From the NCBI GenBank assembly GCA_028753945.1, contig JAPNXP010000013.1, forward strand, positions 1,240,001 to 1,304,000: a DNA stretch of 64,000 nt. Reading direction: 5' to 3'. The notes under the pieces were generated by a model that saw only the letters and a program-made list of their open reading frames with translations, was not told the DNA's origin and searched no databases. Position numbers and translations under genes: made by a program. Origin of the DNA: Hexactinellida sp. DTS-2022. Lineage: Eukaryota; Porifera; Hexactinellida. The first letter of the stretch is position 1, and each line of letters begins with the position of its first letter. Of the stretch, positions 43,966 to 57,114 are shown in pieces.

Positions 43966-44201
43966 TCTCAACCTAAAAATACCCCTGTTATTGGGTTAAT
44001 TAATTGAATAATGTTATTACGAATGAATTACCAATAAGCAGTAAAAAAAAACTGGAAATTAGAAAGATAATTTTAAATACTTCCTCAGTAATCTCTTTCA
44101 AAAGTAAATTAAATTATTTCCAGTGATTTTAATATGTATAGACCCCAAGCCCCCAATATGTATTACATATGTGACAATATAAATTATCAATAAATTGTTA
44201 A

Positions 44202-44956
44202 TCAAATTTCTAAGTTTTTTGAAATCTCCTTCACTGCTAACATTAGCGGGCAGTCTGCATTATTAGTGGCAGTTATACTAGAATTAACTCTATTTAATAT
44301 CTGGCGAACAGAGTTACCTATTACGTCAGACGATTTACTTGATATTCCATAAGTTTTCAAGTCAATCCGATTCTGTTTACAATCGTACAAGAGTACCAAA
44401 TCTAAAATGAGACTGTGGTCCTGCTTTTTTCTTAAGAATCTTATATATAGATAATAAGACTTCTTTGAAGGGTTACTAAACAAGCAACTCATGCCAGGTT
44501 TAATATTAAGCTCATCATCGGCGGGCATGACCTTTGAGTTATCTGGGACAGTGAGACATAGTTCTGGTTGCCATAGCCAGTCACTTGGAGTATTCCGGGA
44601 GTGTCTAAGAATGAAGGCAGCAGTCTGTATTAAATTAGCAGATGAACTCATCAAAATAAGATAACACAACAAAGCATTGCTACTAAACATAGGCGCTTTA
44701 ATTTTACTTGAGTGAAAGAGGTTCTCCAGAGCTAAAATGTCTTGTTCTTTTAGTATATCATGTGCATTGTGGCTGTCACTGATACAAAGTTTAATTCCAA
44801 GATCCATGAAGTTAGCTTCCAAGAATACCGAAACAGTAATATTATCAAAAAAAATACAAAAGGAATTTGCTTCTAATTTAATACGCGATGACTCAAGATT
44901 GGGGATTCCTGTACCGAATTTAACAAGTCGTTCATAGTCCAGTTGATGTGCAGCAG
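44202..44956 (-). CDS. MED14: MED14 terminal exon
   Basis: The acceptor has a strong pyrimidine tract ending CCCACCTTAG, and two leading bases complete an Ala codon. The exon includes the ILRHS..PSDWLWQPELCLTVP block and the C-terminal VRQILNRVN...KEISKNL helices. The stop lies 504 bp before the HIRA start. Confidence 0.92.
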
Positions 44957-47900
44957 CTAAGGTGGGAGAAATAGGTAAACTAGGATTTTCAAAAATTTCA
45001 TTTTACATAAATACTTCAAATATTTAAGAATATTAATAACTAAAAATTAAACTGCAAATGTACTGTTGTGGTGGCAGAGCCTACTCAATACGAAAGTTAA
45101 TGCAATAAATATTATACACTTACACCAGGACAAGTCAAGTGAAAGTATGGGTGTAAAAACTAGATGGATATTGTAAAATATTTTGAACAATTCTTTCTAT
45201 TTGATAATAAAAATGGCGAGTATAGCAGTCTTGGACCAAGTCAAGATTTCAAGAGAGATGATCCAGTAGACCTAGTTTATCCCTGAACTTGGTTTTTATG
45301 TTTAAAATATGAAATTTGTAGATTATTTGATGTTGATACAGTGGTGTTCGAGTAATAGCAGTCACATTTTGCATGAATTTGCTTGCTAAAGGGCGAACTT
45401 ACTATTAGAGGTACATAATTAACATTAAAAATTACTTATATAGAGCTCAGCTCTAGTAGAGTTCAGTTTTTCAGTATGTGTATTCAGGCTACTGAGAAAG
45501 GCCAGTTTCCCCCAAACTTTGAAATTGACCTTTAGAAAGCAAGCCTGGGCTTGTAGTATGGGAAAAATCTGAACTCTACTAGAGCTCAGCTCTATATAAG
45601 CATTCTCTTAACATTATATGTTCTATTGGGGACTTAAAATAACTTGCTGATGCAGCAATTGCTTTTAGGCGAACACGACTGTATACTCGTTATACCTAAA
45701 TGTGCGTAGACTAACGAGCGAATTCTACAAAAAGAAACGCCTATCCCTATAGGTGAATCAATTTAAGTTTGGGAATGGTATCAACTAATAAAAGTTAAAT
45801 ATAGTTATCACGATATACGTACAAGATTATATACCTTATTTATAGGAAATTAACGCGCCATGTAATTAACGCGATGGAAATTAACGCTCCATGAAATTAA
45901 CGCGAATTGGAGCTGAACATTTTCAAATACAAGAAATTAACGAGAATAAATTTTATAAAAAAATTTCAGGAATATTAATCTCCTGATTGAATACTATTAT
46001 TGTGCCCAAATAGGCTTCCAATCTACTTGATAGACCTGGTATATCCTTTCAAACTAGTTGCACATCTGAAAATATGTAGCTCGGAAGTTTGTCCATTCAT
46101 TGTAAAATTTTGCTAAATAGCAAGAAATTAAGGTAATGGAAATTAACGCGAAGGAAATTAACGCGATTTGAAGAAATTTGCGTTAATTTCATGGCGCGTT
46201 AATTTCCTATAATAAGGTATGTTCTGAGCTAAATCAGTGACCGGGGTGAATATAATGACCAGCATAAGAGTTTGCCAAAAAGAAAAGAAAATGCAATTTC
46301 TATAATTCGCAAGCAAAATATACACACACAAATATATCACTATAATACTGTAGTACGAATAGTAGGTTCATGTTGAATTTACTGATCATAAAATTGAGGT
46401 TCCCTGACAAAAAGAGTACGTCGAGATCGGATTCCTAACCGATATCCAGCTTTTAGTGAATCTCCAAGTTAAGTATATAACTATTTATTAATTCAAAATA
46501 TTCTCTAGAACTGTACCTTTGTTACTTTGTACTGTTGTATGACGGTTTACTTCCTCTATTACTATAACCATAATTAACCAGAGATATTTTATATCCATGA
46601 CGGTTTACTTACCGTCTTTCGCAATAGCTTCACACTTTATAATTCCTAAGTTCCTATTATACATCTAAACTTATAAGGATTCATATCTCAAATTCTAATT
46701 ATACTTCATAATTTGACATTATATCAACATAGCATTTAGTAATTTCCATATTAGCCTAAATATTTTGGGCCATATGACATTTTCAATTATAATTTAAGAG
46801 ATGAATTCTTATAAGTTTAGGTGTGTTACATGAAGAATAAAATGTGAAGCCATAGCAAATACGGTAAGTAAACAGTCATAGAAAGAAAGTTACCCTGGTT
46901 AATTATGGTTATAGTAATAGAGGTAAGTAAACAGTCATGGTAAGTAAACTGTCATACAACAGTACTATAATATTCGATTTTACCAATATTGAAAAGTGAA
47001 AATACAGAAAATATTGCAAACACACACATTTGGTGGCTAACGGCACCTGGAATCGTATCATAATTATGGAAAATGTTTCAAAGGAAAATAATAATGTTTG
47101 CAAATATTTCTTTATAGAAACTAGTTTCTACAAAGAAGTCAAACAAACTCACCAGGTTAGCTTATTATACCCAGGGTTAATTTACCACCTTTGCCAACCT
47201 TGAACGATAGGTCTACATATTCTACAATTTTCTACGAAGCTAAATAAAAGAGCTTATTAAGTTTAAGCACCTCTAGTATGCAGTCAATATTCATTTCAGA
47301 TCATTCGTATGATTCAATGTTTAGCAAATGTAAAATTGTGATTGTGCAAGTGTTGCAGAGTCATAAAATCGCGGTGGGCTGTCTCTTACACTTAATTATT
47401 TAACAATCCTGCAACTTTCATAATTTACCTTAACAAAGTTTTTATGCCTTACATTCGTGAAAATAACAACAAGTGGTACATTGAAATTAAAATAAATTGC
47501 ATTAACTAACGTCTGCACAGCACCACTGCACATAACGGAAAACCTTAGCTTCGCATCTGTATACCATAAGATCGAAAATAATATTGTTTACCGAAAAAGT
47601 GGTAGTAAATTCGAAAATATACTATTAAATAAATGCTCTACTTACCCAAGAAATTAGCTAATGGTGAGAGGTAATGTTTTTTAGGCAAGATAAGTAATTT
47701 GAAAGTAGAGAAATGAATAGTCTTCGTTGGGTAGTTATTAGTAGTGGAGAGATAAGTGTATTCAAAGCCACTTGAAGGGAAGAATTGTTGCTGAGTTCTG
47801 GATATAAATGTACTTGGGAAGAAAGGACTAGATTTTGAGGCTGTATAGGGAGTTTGAGAGAAAGAAAATTTAGAAGCGGGAGAATATGGTCTGAGGGGAA

Positions 47901-50460
47901 AGCCTGGACTACCTGCCGATAATGAATGAGATCTCGTAATGGCCGGGATTTGTAATGAGCCAGAATCATATATATCTTTCGAATTTATTTCACCAACTTT
48001 AAAGGAATCAATAAATTGATCAAGCAAATTAAAAACACGATCAGTTGATTCATGCCTTTGTGGATGTATTATAACTTTGTTATTGTTACATATCTCAAAA
48101 TCAATGTAATTTTTAAATCCAAGTCTGATCACTCCTGGATTCGGCCCTGCTTGATACTTAATACGACTGTTCATCGTCGACTGCTCAATTAGTCGATACA
48201 TAGGAAATAATTTGAGTAGGCCAAATAATAGTTGAGGAATGGAGTAGTTGCTATTGAATGTATCTTCAAAACTGGACTGAGCAAAAGCATGGGGGCTATT
48301 GTTAAGTTCCAAATGAAATTTCTTTTCTTTGGGATTCCAAACTATATCCAACAATGAACCCTGGGTTAATTCTTGTTCCTCTGAACAAAATAAAATTTCT
48401 ACACGAGTATAAGTATAATTTTGGATTCTACATTTCTTGCATAGAAGTTTAGAAGATTTTAAATATAACGAAAACTCAACAAGGGGACCATACAACATTA
48501 GCATTGATTCTAGTTCTGAGAAAAAGTGCTCATAAATAACTTCGCCATTGCAACATGAAGTGAAAGTTAGATTACGGCTTGATTCATCCAAAATCAGTAG
48601 CGAAGAGGAAAACACAAATTGAATGATCCACCGTTGGTCAGGTATTAGATGGAACCGACAGTATGAGAGACGATTACAAAAGTTAGTATATACTGTTCTG
48701 GTTACATGAGTGGGATATGGCGGTTTTACTAAAATTAATATGTGTGTAGAAAAACTAAATGTATGTGTTGGGAGCAAAAAATGTTCAAAACATTCAGCTT
48801 GGTTTAATGAATCCTGCAGATGATAAATAGATATTAAAGAATCAAGATTAAATATTAGGTCACAAAGTTTGCTTGAAGAGGTAAATTCATATTTTTTACA
48901 AAATACAAAGTGTGCTCCATAGCTTTGCATACGTCGTTTCTGTAACGGGGCTAAATTAAGTGATTCATAACTTGTGGATTCTACAAAATTAGACATAAGG
49001 TGGAATATCTTAGAAATGGTAAGAAAAGAAGTAACTGAACAGGGGAAAGATTTGTCTTGTAATTTACATTTGTCTCTCTCCTCTATATTGCCAATGTCTA
49101 TGATATCGAGTCTATTTTTGTTGCTACGAGCGTTTGGATTATCATAGAAAGAAAGTTGAGCGTCCTGAGTCACTATAAGGTATGTGTTTTCATTAAGATA
49201 TCCAGGGTGTTGACTAGAAGTATCAGGAACTACTGACAGCATCAAATAATGATGAGGAGTCTGAAGCTTAATGAAGATACGGTAATAGAAAGAGTATATT
49301 TTTGAGTCTTTCTCTTTTTCCTTAGCATTGAAGGTACTAGGAAGAGTATCTTCATTGAGAAGAGGAAGCTTAGAGCGAACATTCATATTCATATCAACTA
49401 CTTGCTGTTCAAGATGCCAAATGCGGTACTGAGCTCTAAACTGAGTAAGGAATTCAGCTGAATAACCCATATGATCAAATAAACTTTTAGCCAAATCATC
49501 TAAATATTTTTGTATAGTAGAAGATACTACTCTTCTATTGTCCAAACAACTCAATGAAAAATTTGGAGATAAATTTGCATCAAAAATGATACACTGGAGC
49601 TTACCATTTCTTGGGTCTTTTGATATTACAAGCAAATTAGGAATATCGGAGAATCCAAGATTAAGCAAAAGTGCAGGAGGTGATTTGCGTAAATGAATTG
49701 AGAATGGCCATGCTCTGTCCATCAAACATTTACTAATTGTATTAAGAGAATTTAGGCATTTATTCTCAATACACAAGTGAACTAGCTTATCCATAAATAT
49801 TTGATCAGAATTTAAAGGTTTTCCTTTATGTGTCGAGAGGTTAGAATGTGCTCCAGAGCTTGGTGTATCAAATTTATCAGATGAACTACTGGTAGAATCA
49901 CAGTGAAAGTATACCTAAAATATCAGTAATAAAGAGGTTAATATTCAATAATAGCTACCCTTACATTATTAAGCCTCCTCAATTATAGAGGCTTTTTTGG
50001 TACAAATTAATATGATGTTTTAAATATATTTAAATAATCAATAGACAATGTAAACGAAAACAAATATGTATATTGAATTCAAAGTGTCATTTCAATCACT
50101 TCAAAAATATAGTAAGTAGTACGTATATGTATAATCAAGTCATTATTTTAAGAAAATAAGATTTAAATACTAGTACGAATGACAAAAAAAGAGAAATTGA
50201 AATCAACATACCAAAGTGGGAATATATGGGATAGCTGAAATAGTGATGGAGCATAGCATATCAAGAATCAAATGCATTGGTGAAGAACACCAATAAGCAA
50301 GGCGAAGTTTCTCTCCAGGGATATATTCTTCAATTTCGAGACTGTGTTTTCCCCAATGTTTAGTTAATTGGATTAATTGAGTATATAATACATGCAACTG
50401 AAGAGAAATGCAAAAGGAGTGCAAGAGTTGATAAGCATCATTTAAAACGTTGTCTTCATC
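44202..50460 (-). CDS. MED14: Mediator complex subunit 14, C-terminal three quarters
   Basis: MED14 is the backbone of Mediator, linking head, middle and tail modules for RNA polymerase II transcription. Three exons, 50212-50460, 47646-49914 and 44202-44956, splice in matching phases (0, then 1) into 1090 residues, compared with about 1150 in the same part of the human protein. Exon 1 here has LLHSFCISLQLHVLYTQ...RL.YW, aligned with the human CLHSFCLSLQLEVLHSQ region near residue 300. The long exon carries the repeat domains and a Ser/Pro-rich stretch, and the join then gives SPLANFLA. The last exon has FEANFMDLGI-like strands and the conserved WQPELCLTVP block near the C-terminus. The N-terminal 300 residues were not found up to the right edge. 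Confidence 0.93.
45435..45600. mobile_element. Hairpin MITE in MED14 intron
   Basis: The ends CTTATATAGAGCTCAGCTCT and its inverse continue as TAGTAGAGTTCAG, making about 33 bp of terminal repeat. A related fragment is at about 30640-30680 in the HIRA intron. Confidence 0.65.
45831..46220. mobile_element. MULE-like element F, non-autonomous
   Basis: The ends ATACCTTATTTATAGGAAAT and inverse are followed in each arm by repeated GAAATTAACGCG units, about five on the left and four on the right, inverted. No gene and no clear target duplication. It lies in the MED14 intron. Confidence 0.65.
46529..46965. mobile_element. MULE-like element H, non-autonomous
   Basis: The ends GTACTGTTGTATGAC and inverse carry repeated ATGACNGTTTACTTACC units. 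The arms continue with CCTCTATTACTATAACCATA and inverse. It is in the MED14 intron; 46966-47645 shows nothing else. Confidence 0.6.
47646..49914 (-). CDS. MED14: MED14 large exon
   Basis: The acceptor is GATATTTTAG, so coding begins 120 bp before the first Met at 49794. The donor TTCTTGG/GTAAGT leaves phase 1. It encodes most of the scaffold and a low-complexity Ser/Pro/Phe region near its end. Confidence 0.92.
50212..50460 (-). CDS. MED14: MED14 internal exon
   Basis: The acceptor is TTATTTGTAG and the donor is CCCACTTTG/GTATGT. It has 83 codons, phase 0 at both sides, and is the first visible exon. It must be preceded by at least one upstream exon. Confidence 0.88.
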
Positions 50461-51432
50461 CTACAAATAATAAATAAACTATCACTTTTGAATAGGCATT
50501 CAATCAAAAGCCACTAATGCCGTTTCCCGAATACAACTAGAATAACGTAAGTATAATTTGTTAGTTAGAGATTAGTCAGATTATTCTTAATATTAAGTAA
50601 AGTGCAGAACACACTTTCGTTAACCGGTACCTAATAATTGATTAACTATCTTTATGTGAATATCTATTAACTAGCTATTTAATATTAATTATGGGTACTA
50701 AAAACTTATCACTTCACTGCATTTATACAGGTTACATATTTCGTTGACGATTTAAAAAATATTTGGGGGGGGATACAATCGCACTCCCTAACTTAAGATT
50801 AGGGGTTGACTGCTCGTGACTCCCCCCCAGGATCGACGCCTATGCACATGAACATAAGTAGTGTAATTTTTGAATTACATGTAGTGTACTTGCACAAATT
50901 CTATTACAGTTGACTACATAATAAGGTCAGTTTTGTTAAAGGGAGTTTGACCCATAGATGGGTCAAAATATGAAGCAAATACCCCAACCCCAAAAATTGC
51001 AAGAAATTGTTTTAGCATTTTTCCTTGGTATCATCAGGTATGGGGAATAACATTCAAAGTTAGCCAATTTAAATCCATTCAAAACAACCCATTGTTGTCA
51101 TATTCGCACTCAGCATCAAATTTCCGGAAATTTGATATATATATATTGACCTTATTTTTCTTGATTCCGCCCTAACAACGGCCTGGAATGTGAAAATTTA
51201 TGATCTCCATTTTTGGTAGAAAGTTAGAAACCATAACTAGTGACCCCTTGTTTTTCTCGGCTATGCTTACTGAGTACGAATTAGCTAATATAGATACTAT
51301 AAGGGTTTAATTTGGAAATATTATAGTTTACGGCTGGAGGAATGGCAAATTCTTAAATGTGTAATAAATAATAAACTGATTATATTTTGTATTGTGTTTT
51401 CCCATGTTGTCTTGAAAATTATTTCCAATTAA
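50461..51432. other. MED14 intron or upstream, no exon recognised
   Basis: The 5' exons of MED14 should lie this way, but I could not find them. A possible old repeat with AATAAGGTCA tips lies at about 50929-51166. G and C runs at 50764 and 50823 look like ends of another MITE. Confidence 0.4.
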
Positions 51433-51789
51433 GGCCACATAAAATAAATTACTTGTTTATCATCCATATTTTTCGAGAAATTGGGACGGCGGACGGGATT
51501 TTATTTTTATTTTTAATTCCCATTAATATGCAAATAACATCACCCTATGCCAAAAAATAAATCTAATATTTAATTTAATTAGAAAATAACATGACAATCC
51601 CCAAATAATTAAAGTAATGCTCTAAAATATAGGACTTATTAAAAATTATGCATAGTAGGTACTTTACACAAGTTTATTGCTTATATTTTGTACGATTATG
51701 TTCATAAGATAATAATAAAATAGATCCGGACGGATAGTAAAAATTGGGGCGGGCGGGGATGATAAACAAATAATTTATTGTATACGGCC
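51433..51789. mobile_element. Tourist-like (PIF/Harbinger) MITE
   Basis: A 3-bp TAA duplication lies at 51430-51432 and 51790-51792. The ends are GGCCACATAAAATAAATTAC and an inverted GGCCGTATACAATAAATTA, continuing TTGTTTATCATCC. No coding capacity. Confidence 0.68.
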
Positions 51790-52099
51790 TAATGTACTAA
51801 TATTATTATTAGCATATTAGATATTGATATGAGCGCGAACCAAGAAATCTTCCCTTTGTGTGAGAATGAGGTAGAAGGATATATGGGAGTGGTCATTGGT
51901 GAGAAAGGAGCAGAAGGGCCAGGGCAAGCATTGAGAGAGGTGACACCATCGTGGAAATTTGCGGGGATAGGCGTTCACAAGTGTTGTCGGAAATATTAGT
52001 CAACAACACATACATCGAGATATATAAGAAGAAAGCCAATCTAAGACCACCAAACAATTAAATAGAAGTTCACGTGTTTCCACATGACCATATGATAGT

Positions 52100-55000
52100 A
52101 AGATACACTGTCTGTTCTGTGGAAATGAAGTATTGAAGAGAACTATTAGTGCGGATTGACTACTTTAGCTATGTCAAAACTGATTCATTCGTGCAGTCGA
52201 TTTTATCACATTGTAAACAACGAAATGATGAATGGGGAATTACTGTGCGAGGGCGAATCGAGTACTTTTGGAGAGACATGCACACTGCTGATAGTTTGTA
52301 CCATCGTTCATGTGACATACATTTTCGAACAATCCGGGATATTCCTATAGTACAGCACAAAGCAGACGACCCAATTCACAATAAACAAAGAAAATTGGGA
52401 GGCCAAAGGACAGTGACCAAGATCAAGTCTTCCGAAGAACGTACTCCTTCTTTGAGGAAAAAGATGAAGAACAATTGTTAATCACCTGTCTAGCGAGTGA
52501 GATGAAGGAGTATCTGAAGGAACGAGATTGTGTCGCCTATGGTCATCAGTTCTGAAGTCGAGACTGTTGAAACATTATGGGGAGTCTATATTTATTGCCG
52601 AGGGTGAATGGAGGGTTGCATGATATTGTAACATTCCGCGAGAAGACTAATCAAATCCTGAGAGAATACTTCAGCATGCCAATAGTGGACGATGAGGAAT
52701 CCCAGAAGAGACTCATCATAGAGACCGCAGTTAGACTTGTCAAGAGTGACCTCAAGTCGAAGAACTCCCCTATTACTGATGAGTATCAAAAACTTCTGAA
52801 CTAGAGATACAGTCAGCCTTAGAGTATGTTCCAACGAGCTTGCGCTGTTTTCCACAACGTATCCTTGTTGGAAAGGACACTCGGCTGAAAGTAGCAAGCA
52901 TTGGACATTCAATTGTCAAAGCAGCACGTCGCAGAGTTTTGATTGCCCCATTACAGCTTGGCTTAGCTGTCCAGATGCACCATCATTTCAGGTCACGTTT
53001 ATTAATAGATAGCCTCTCATGGGCTTTTGCTCCTCATATTCTGAGGTTCAGAGATTCAAGGAAAATGCTGCGGCTTCCGTTGCACCAGATGTATAGGTGG
53101 TGATATAACAGACTAGATATGACGCTGTTGTTTGTGGCCGACAACGTAGATTATAACATTGTTACCTTGGATGGAAAGGAAACATTCCACGGCATGGGGA
53201 TGATGGCAGCATACCACCAGGAAAGCAAGTCAATCAGTCAGTCTATTTCAGACGAAAGCTTTCGGATTTACATATAGCTGATCTGACCAAAGTCGATGTT
53301 AAAAAATACCAGTTCTCGGGACACTTGCGTCGCAGCATTAAATTCCAGCCATTGTCATTCCTTGAAGCTGCTGATGACAGGATAGATATACTGTGGGAGA
53401 TGTCCTTCCGATTCAAACAACCTGTACCGAATTGGCAGGGAATGATGCACGTTTTGCACAAGGTCTGTAAGCACCCAGGACAATCCTCTCTGATCTTCTT
53501 ACCAATGATGATTGATATGTACCCCGGGGACAAGACATGTATCTTCTCAACACTCGAGTATCTGTGCAAGCTTGCTTTCGAGCACAAAAGCTTTCACACT
53601 TTCATGAACCTTCTTGGGGCCATAGGAACACTAATGGATGGTAGTGGAATCAAAGAGATTATTTGGGCCATTTAAGGTAATAATGCCGTATTACACATCA
53701 TGAGCGGAAAGGCAGTTCAACGGGCATTCCGGGCACATCTCTTTATTGATCACAAGTTGCAGACAAAGTAATCACTGACCAGCCTGCATTTGAAAACCTA
53801 TTGCAGGAACTAGAGAAGTTATATGCTAAAACAGAGATGTGTGAGTCTGATTTCAATTCACTCATCCAATCCGAGTGATTAAAAGAAATGATCCACGTGT
53901 TGTCCACCAAAACACATGAACTATCCGCTCGATCTGAAACAAGCAAGCTGTAGCTAAGTTCTAAGCAAATGGTAGGAGTTGCCCGGGAGCTGATGAAGCA
54001 GATCGTACAGGCTCTTGGCAGATGCACCTTCATGCATTGTCGGAAAGTTTACCCATATTTGCTGCAGCGGGAGATGCAAATTATCTGAAAACTGCCTACC
54101 TCTACCTCCAGACCATGAATGAACTGGAAAACGAAAAGCCTTCTGTATTCCATAAGTTCTCGAATGGCTTCCACGTAATCAGGCGTAATGGCCAGTATTG
54201 GGCAGGCCTCGGTTGCGATCTGGTTATCGAGCAATCTCTTATGCGGTCCATTAAAAGTATAGGGGGGCTCACTCGAGGAAACGGAAAGATGAAGGTGAAG
54301 ACAATGGCATCAGCGCGGGCAATCGAAGTGACCGAGGACAGAACAATGATCCAGCTTTGTTGTTCCAGAGGTTTCTTGTAGTATTGCAATCAGGATACCT
54401 GTCGCTAAATGAAGCAATGGACCATTAACTTTTGCCATACACTCCATCACTATTTCAGGCTAAGAATCAGTTAAGGCACCCAGATAAGCCACAGTTTCGT
54501 GACGCTCTGAAAGAACATCTCAAAATCCATTCAGATGGCGCAGGTCTGCTAGAGGCTGTCCCCGAAGTGGAACATTACGTTCTAGATAGAGGTTCCCTTC
54601 TGCATCGCTTGAAATGGGCTGAAGGAAGGACCTACAGTTCAATCGCTGATGACTCTACATCATTCACTGTAGACGTTATGACAATGCCACCGTTGTCTTT
54701 GATTGCTACAGCGGAGTCCAACAACAAAGGGCAATACCCATCAGCGTCGACGAAGAAAGAATCGGGTTGGCAACAAAGTAAATATCACCAAGGCAACAAT
54801 CTTCAGTGGGAGTAAGGAGGATTTCCTTTCCAATCAAGTCAACAAACAGGCCCTCATGTGTCTCATTTCTGAACGTATGAGTAAAAGAAGTTGTCACGTG
54901 ATACAAGTTGAGGGGGATGCCGATGTTGCCATTGTGAAGGCAGCAGTATAATGACATCCTTCAAAACAACAACTTTCATAGGGTAGGATAATGATCTGTT

Positions 55001-55777
55001 CGTTCTGTTGTTGCACTGCACACTTAACATCAATGCAAATAAGATTTATTTCCGCTCTGATAAAGGCATATCAACAGTAGTGTATGACAAAAAGGTCATA
55101 AAGCAAATGCTTGGAGACAACATCTGCCACAGTCTGCTGTTTCGTCACGCATTCACCGGGCGTGACACAGCTTCCAGCATTTTTGGGCTCGGGAAAAAGT
55201 CTGCATTAAACAAAATGATTAAAGAAGATTCCGTCTTCAAAGCTACGCTAAGGTATTTTCTGCACCAAAGCAAGACCCAGCTGTGATAATAAGCACTGGT
55301 TGCAAATCCATTATTGCATTGTTTAATGCAAAGCCCGGGAACAGTCTTTACGACTTGAGATATAATATCCTCTTCAATAAGATTTGCGCAGCCAAAAGCT
55401 TCGTGACACTAGTAAGGTTGCCACCTACTGTATCTGCAACGAAATTTCACTCTCTTAGGAGTTACCTTCTGGTAACGTTGTGGATGGACAAGGCTGACGG
55501 TATGGAGGTAACCGAATGGGGATGGGACCGCCAAGGTAACAGCATAATCCCAGTCATGATGGGCACTAATCCTGCACACGGAGCAAATTTGAAAATGATA
55601 AACTGCAACTGTTCTACAGGCTGTAGTACCACAAGTGTAGCTGCAGGAAACAAGGACTTAACTGTTCTAAAGTATGTGGACGATGCTATGAACACAACTA
55701 TGACAATATGCGCGAGTGGGAAGCATCAGGTGATGATAATGAAGAAATGTGACTGTATCTATCTGCTAAGTCTCTAG
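52100..55777 (+). pseudogene. Decayed PIN-like gene of a mobile family found in many animals
   Basis: Broken plus-strand frames line up with an uncharacterised protein family repeated in many invertebrate genomes. The pieces in order are: CxxC start (about 52107), FFADNVD-type ADNVDYNIVTLDGKETFHG (about 53142), and a central helical region with FHVIRRNGQYWAGLGCDLVIEQSLMRS (54154-54252). These are followed by a PIN/FEN-like core with EGDADVAIVKAAV (54911-54948) and RHAFTGRDTASSIF (about 55143), and a Cys-rich tail CNCSTGC. Many stops and shifts show it is dead. No terminal repeats were found. The family name and enzymatic role are not known to me, so the match is from memory of its motifs. Confidence 0.6.
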
Positions 55778-56464
55778 CCGTAAACTATAATATATATAAA
55801 TTTAACCGTTAGAGTCACACACCAACTTTTGGACCCCATTCTTTTTCACTTCTGGTTGTCCGATTTCGCTAGACTTACAATATGTTTTTCCCATAATGAT
55901 ACCACGGAAAAAATGCAATAAAACAATTTATTGCAATTTTTGGGGTCATACAGCATATTGACCCGACTACAAGCTCTACTTCGATCGTTGAAATGTTTTG
56001 ACTTCCAGAATCTAAGTTCTCATCTCCTGTTATTAGTCTTACGTTTTTTTCTGGTTTAGTTCATGGTCATCTTTTCAGAAGATTCATGAACAAAATCTTC
56101 GGCTAGCTGCACCAAAAATTAACTATGCAAAACAAAAACAGGGAAACAAAAAACAGTCAGTTCCTCTTGCACTTGCTATCTTTAAAGAAACAACTGCGTC
56201 TGCTTTTAGACTCTATCTACCAGAAGAAAATACAACCAGCTTTTTAGATCAATTCACACATGGTGGTTGGTCGTTAAATCTAAAGAACCTTACCATTCCA
56301 ACATAATAAAAAATGCACTAATTTTCGGTGATTGTAAGCCTGAATCTTTAAGAGCTATGAACTTAACTAAATGGAAGATCTCAACAAAATTTGGTTTTCA
56401 AGACAAACCTTCTCTACTCTCAGGTAAACAAAAATGTCATAGCAGATATCTTCATAGCGTCAAC

Positions 56465-57114
56465 CATGCCGGGGCGGCCACTGTTTCGCCCCGGCATAAA
56501 TTTGCCGACATTCGGTGATTTTTTAGTGGTGTTTCGTGATAATTTGGATGTATCTATCATGGATTACTATTTTTTATTGTTTCTTTTGAGCAAATTTCCT
56601 GCATGTTTGGACCCACTGCGAAAATCGTTGGAAAAGTATTCATTAGTTCAACACGAACCTATTTGGTTCGGGTGAACATATTTAGACTAGGTAAGTTAAT
56701 TCGAGTGGAACCCAACAAATTTGGTTCGGCTGACCTAAAAATTCTAAATCGATCCATATAATCTCTGCTCGAAACGTATTAATTAACATAAATCGGAGAC
56801 AATCGAAATTAATCCGCGGGAAAGTATTTTTTTGCGGATAGTTCAGCACGAACCTATTTGATTCGGATGAACCCATTTAATTCGTCTAGAACTATGCTAA
56901 TTAGGTTCGGCCGAACTTAATTCGAACCGTTAAAGTTAAAGAATGCAATGTATGTGTTGTGTCAGAAAGATTAATAGATAGCGATTTAGCGGGAAATTTT
57001 CATCAAGATAAAACCGACTTTTTCTAAAAAAGTTACACAATAGGTAAACAACTTTTCGGAAAACATGTTTTATACTAGGTGAAATTTAAAAATATTATAA
57101 CTAGCCCCGGCATG
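56465..57114. repeat. Repeat with CATGCCGGGGC ends and TTCGG-rich inside
   Basis: CATGCCGGGGC at 56465 and GCCCCGGCATG at 57104 are inverted. Inside are several GGTTCGGNTGAACC-like motifs in both directions. No target duplication. The stretch 55778-56464 shows nothing else. Confidence 0.35.

Noticed and set aside
47658-47969. 103-aa minus-strand frame
   Set aside because: It is an alternative frame over the Ser/Pro-rich part of MED14.
47638-49794. Initial idea that this protein is SZT2 (KICSTOR)
   Set aside because: After splicing, the flanking exons match MED14 blocks in order at both ends, which SZT2 does not explain.
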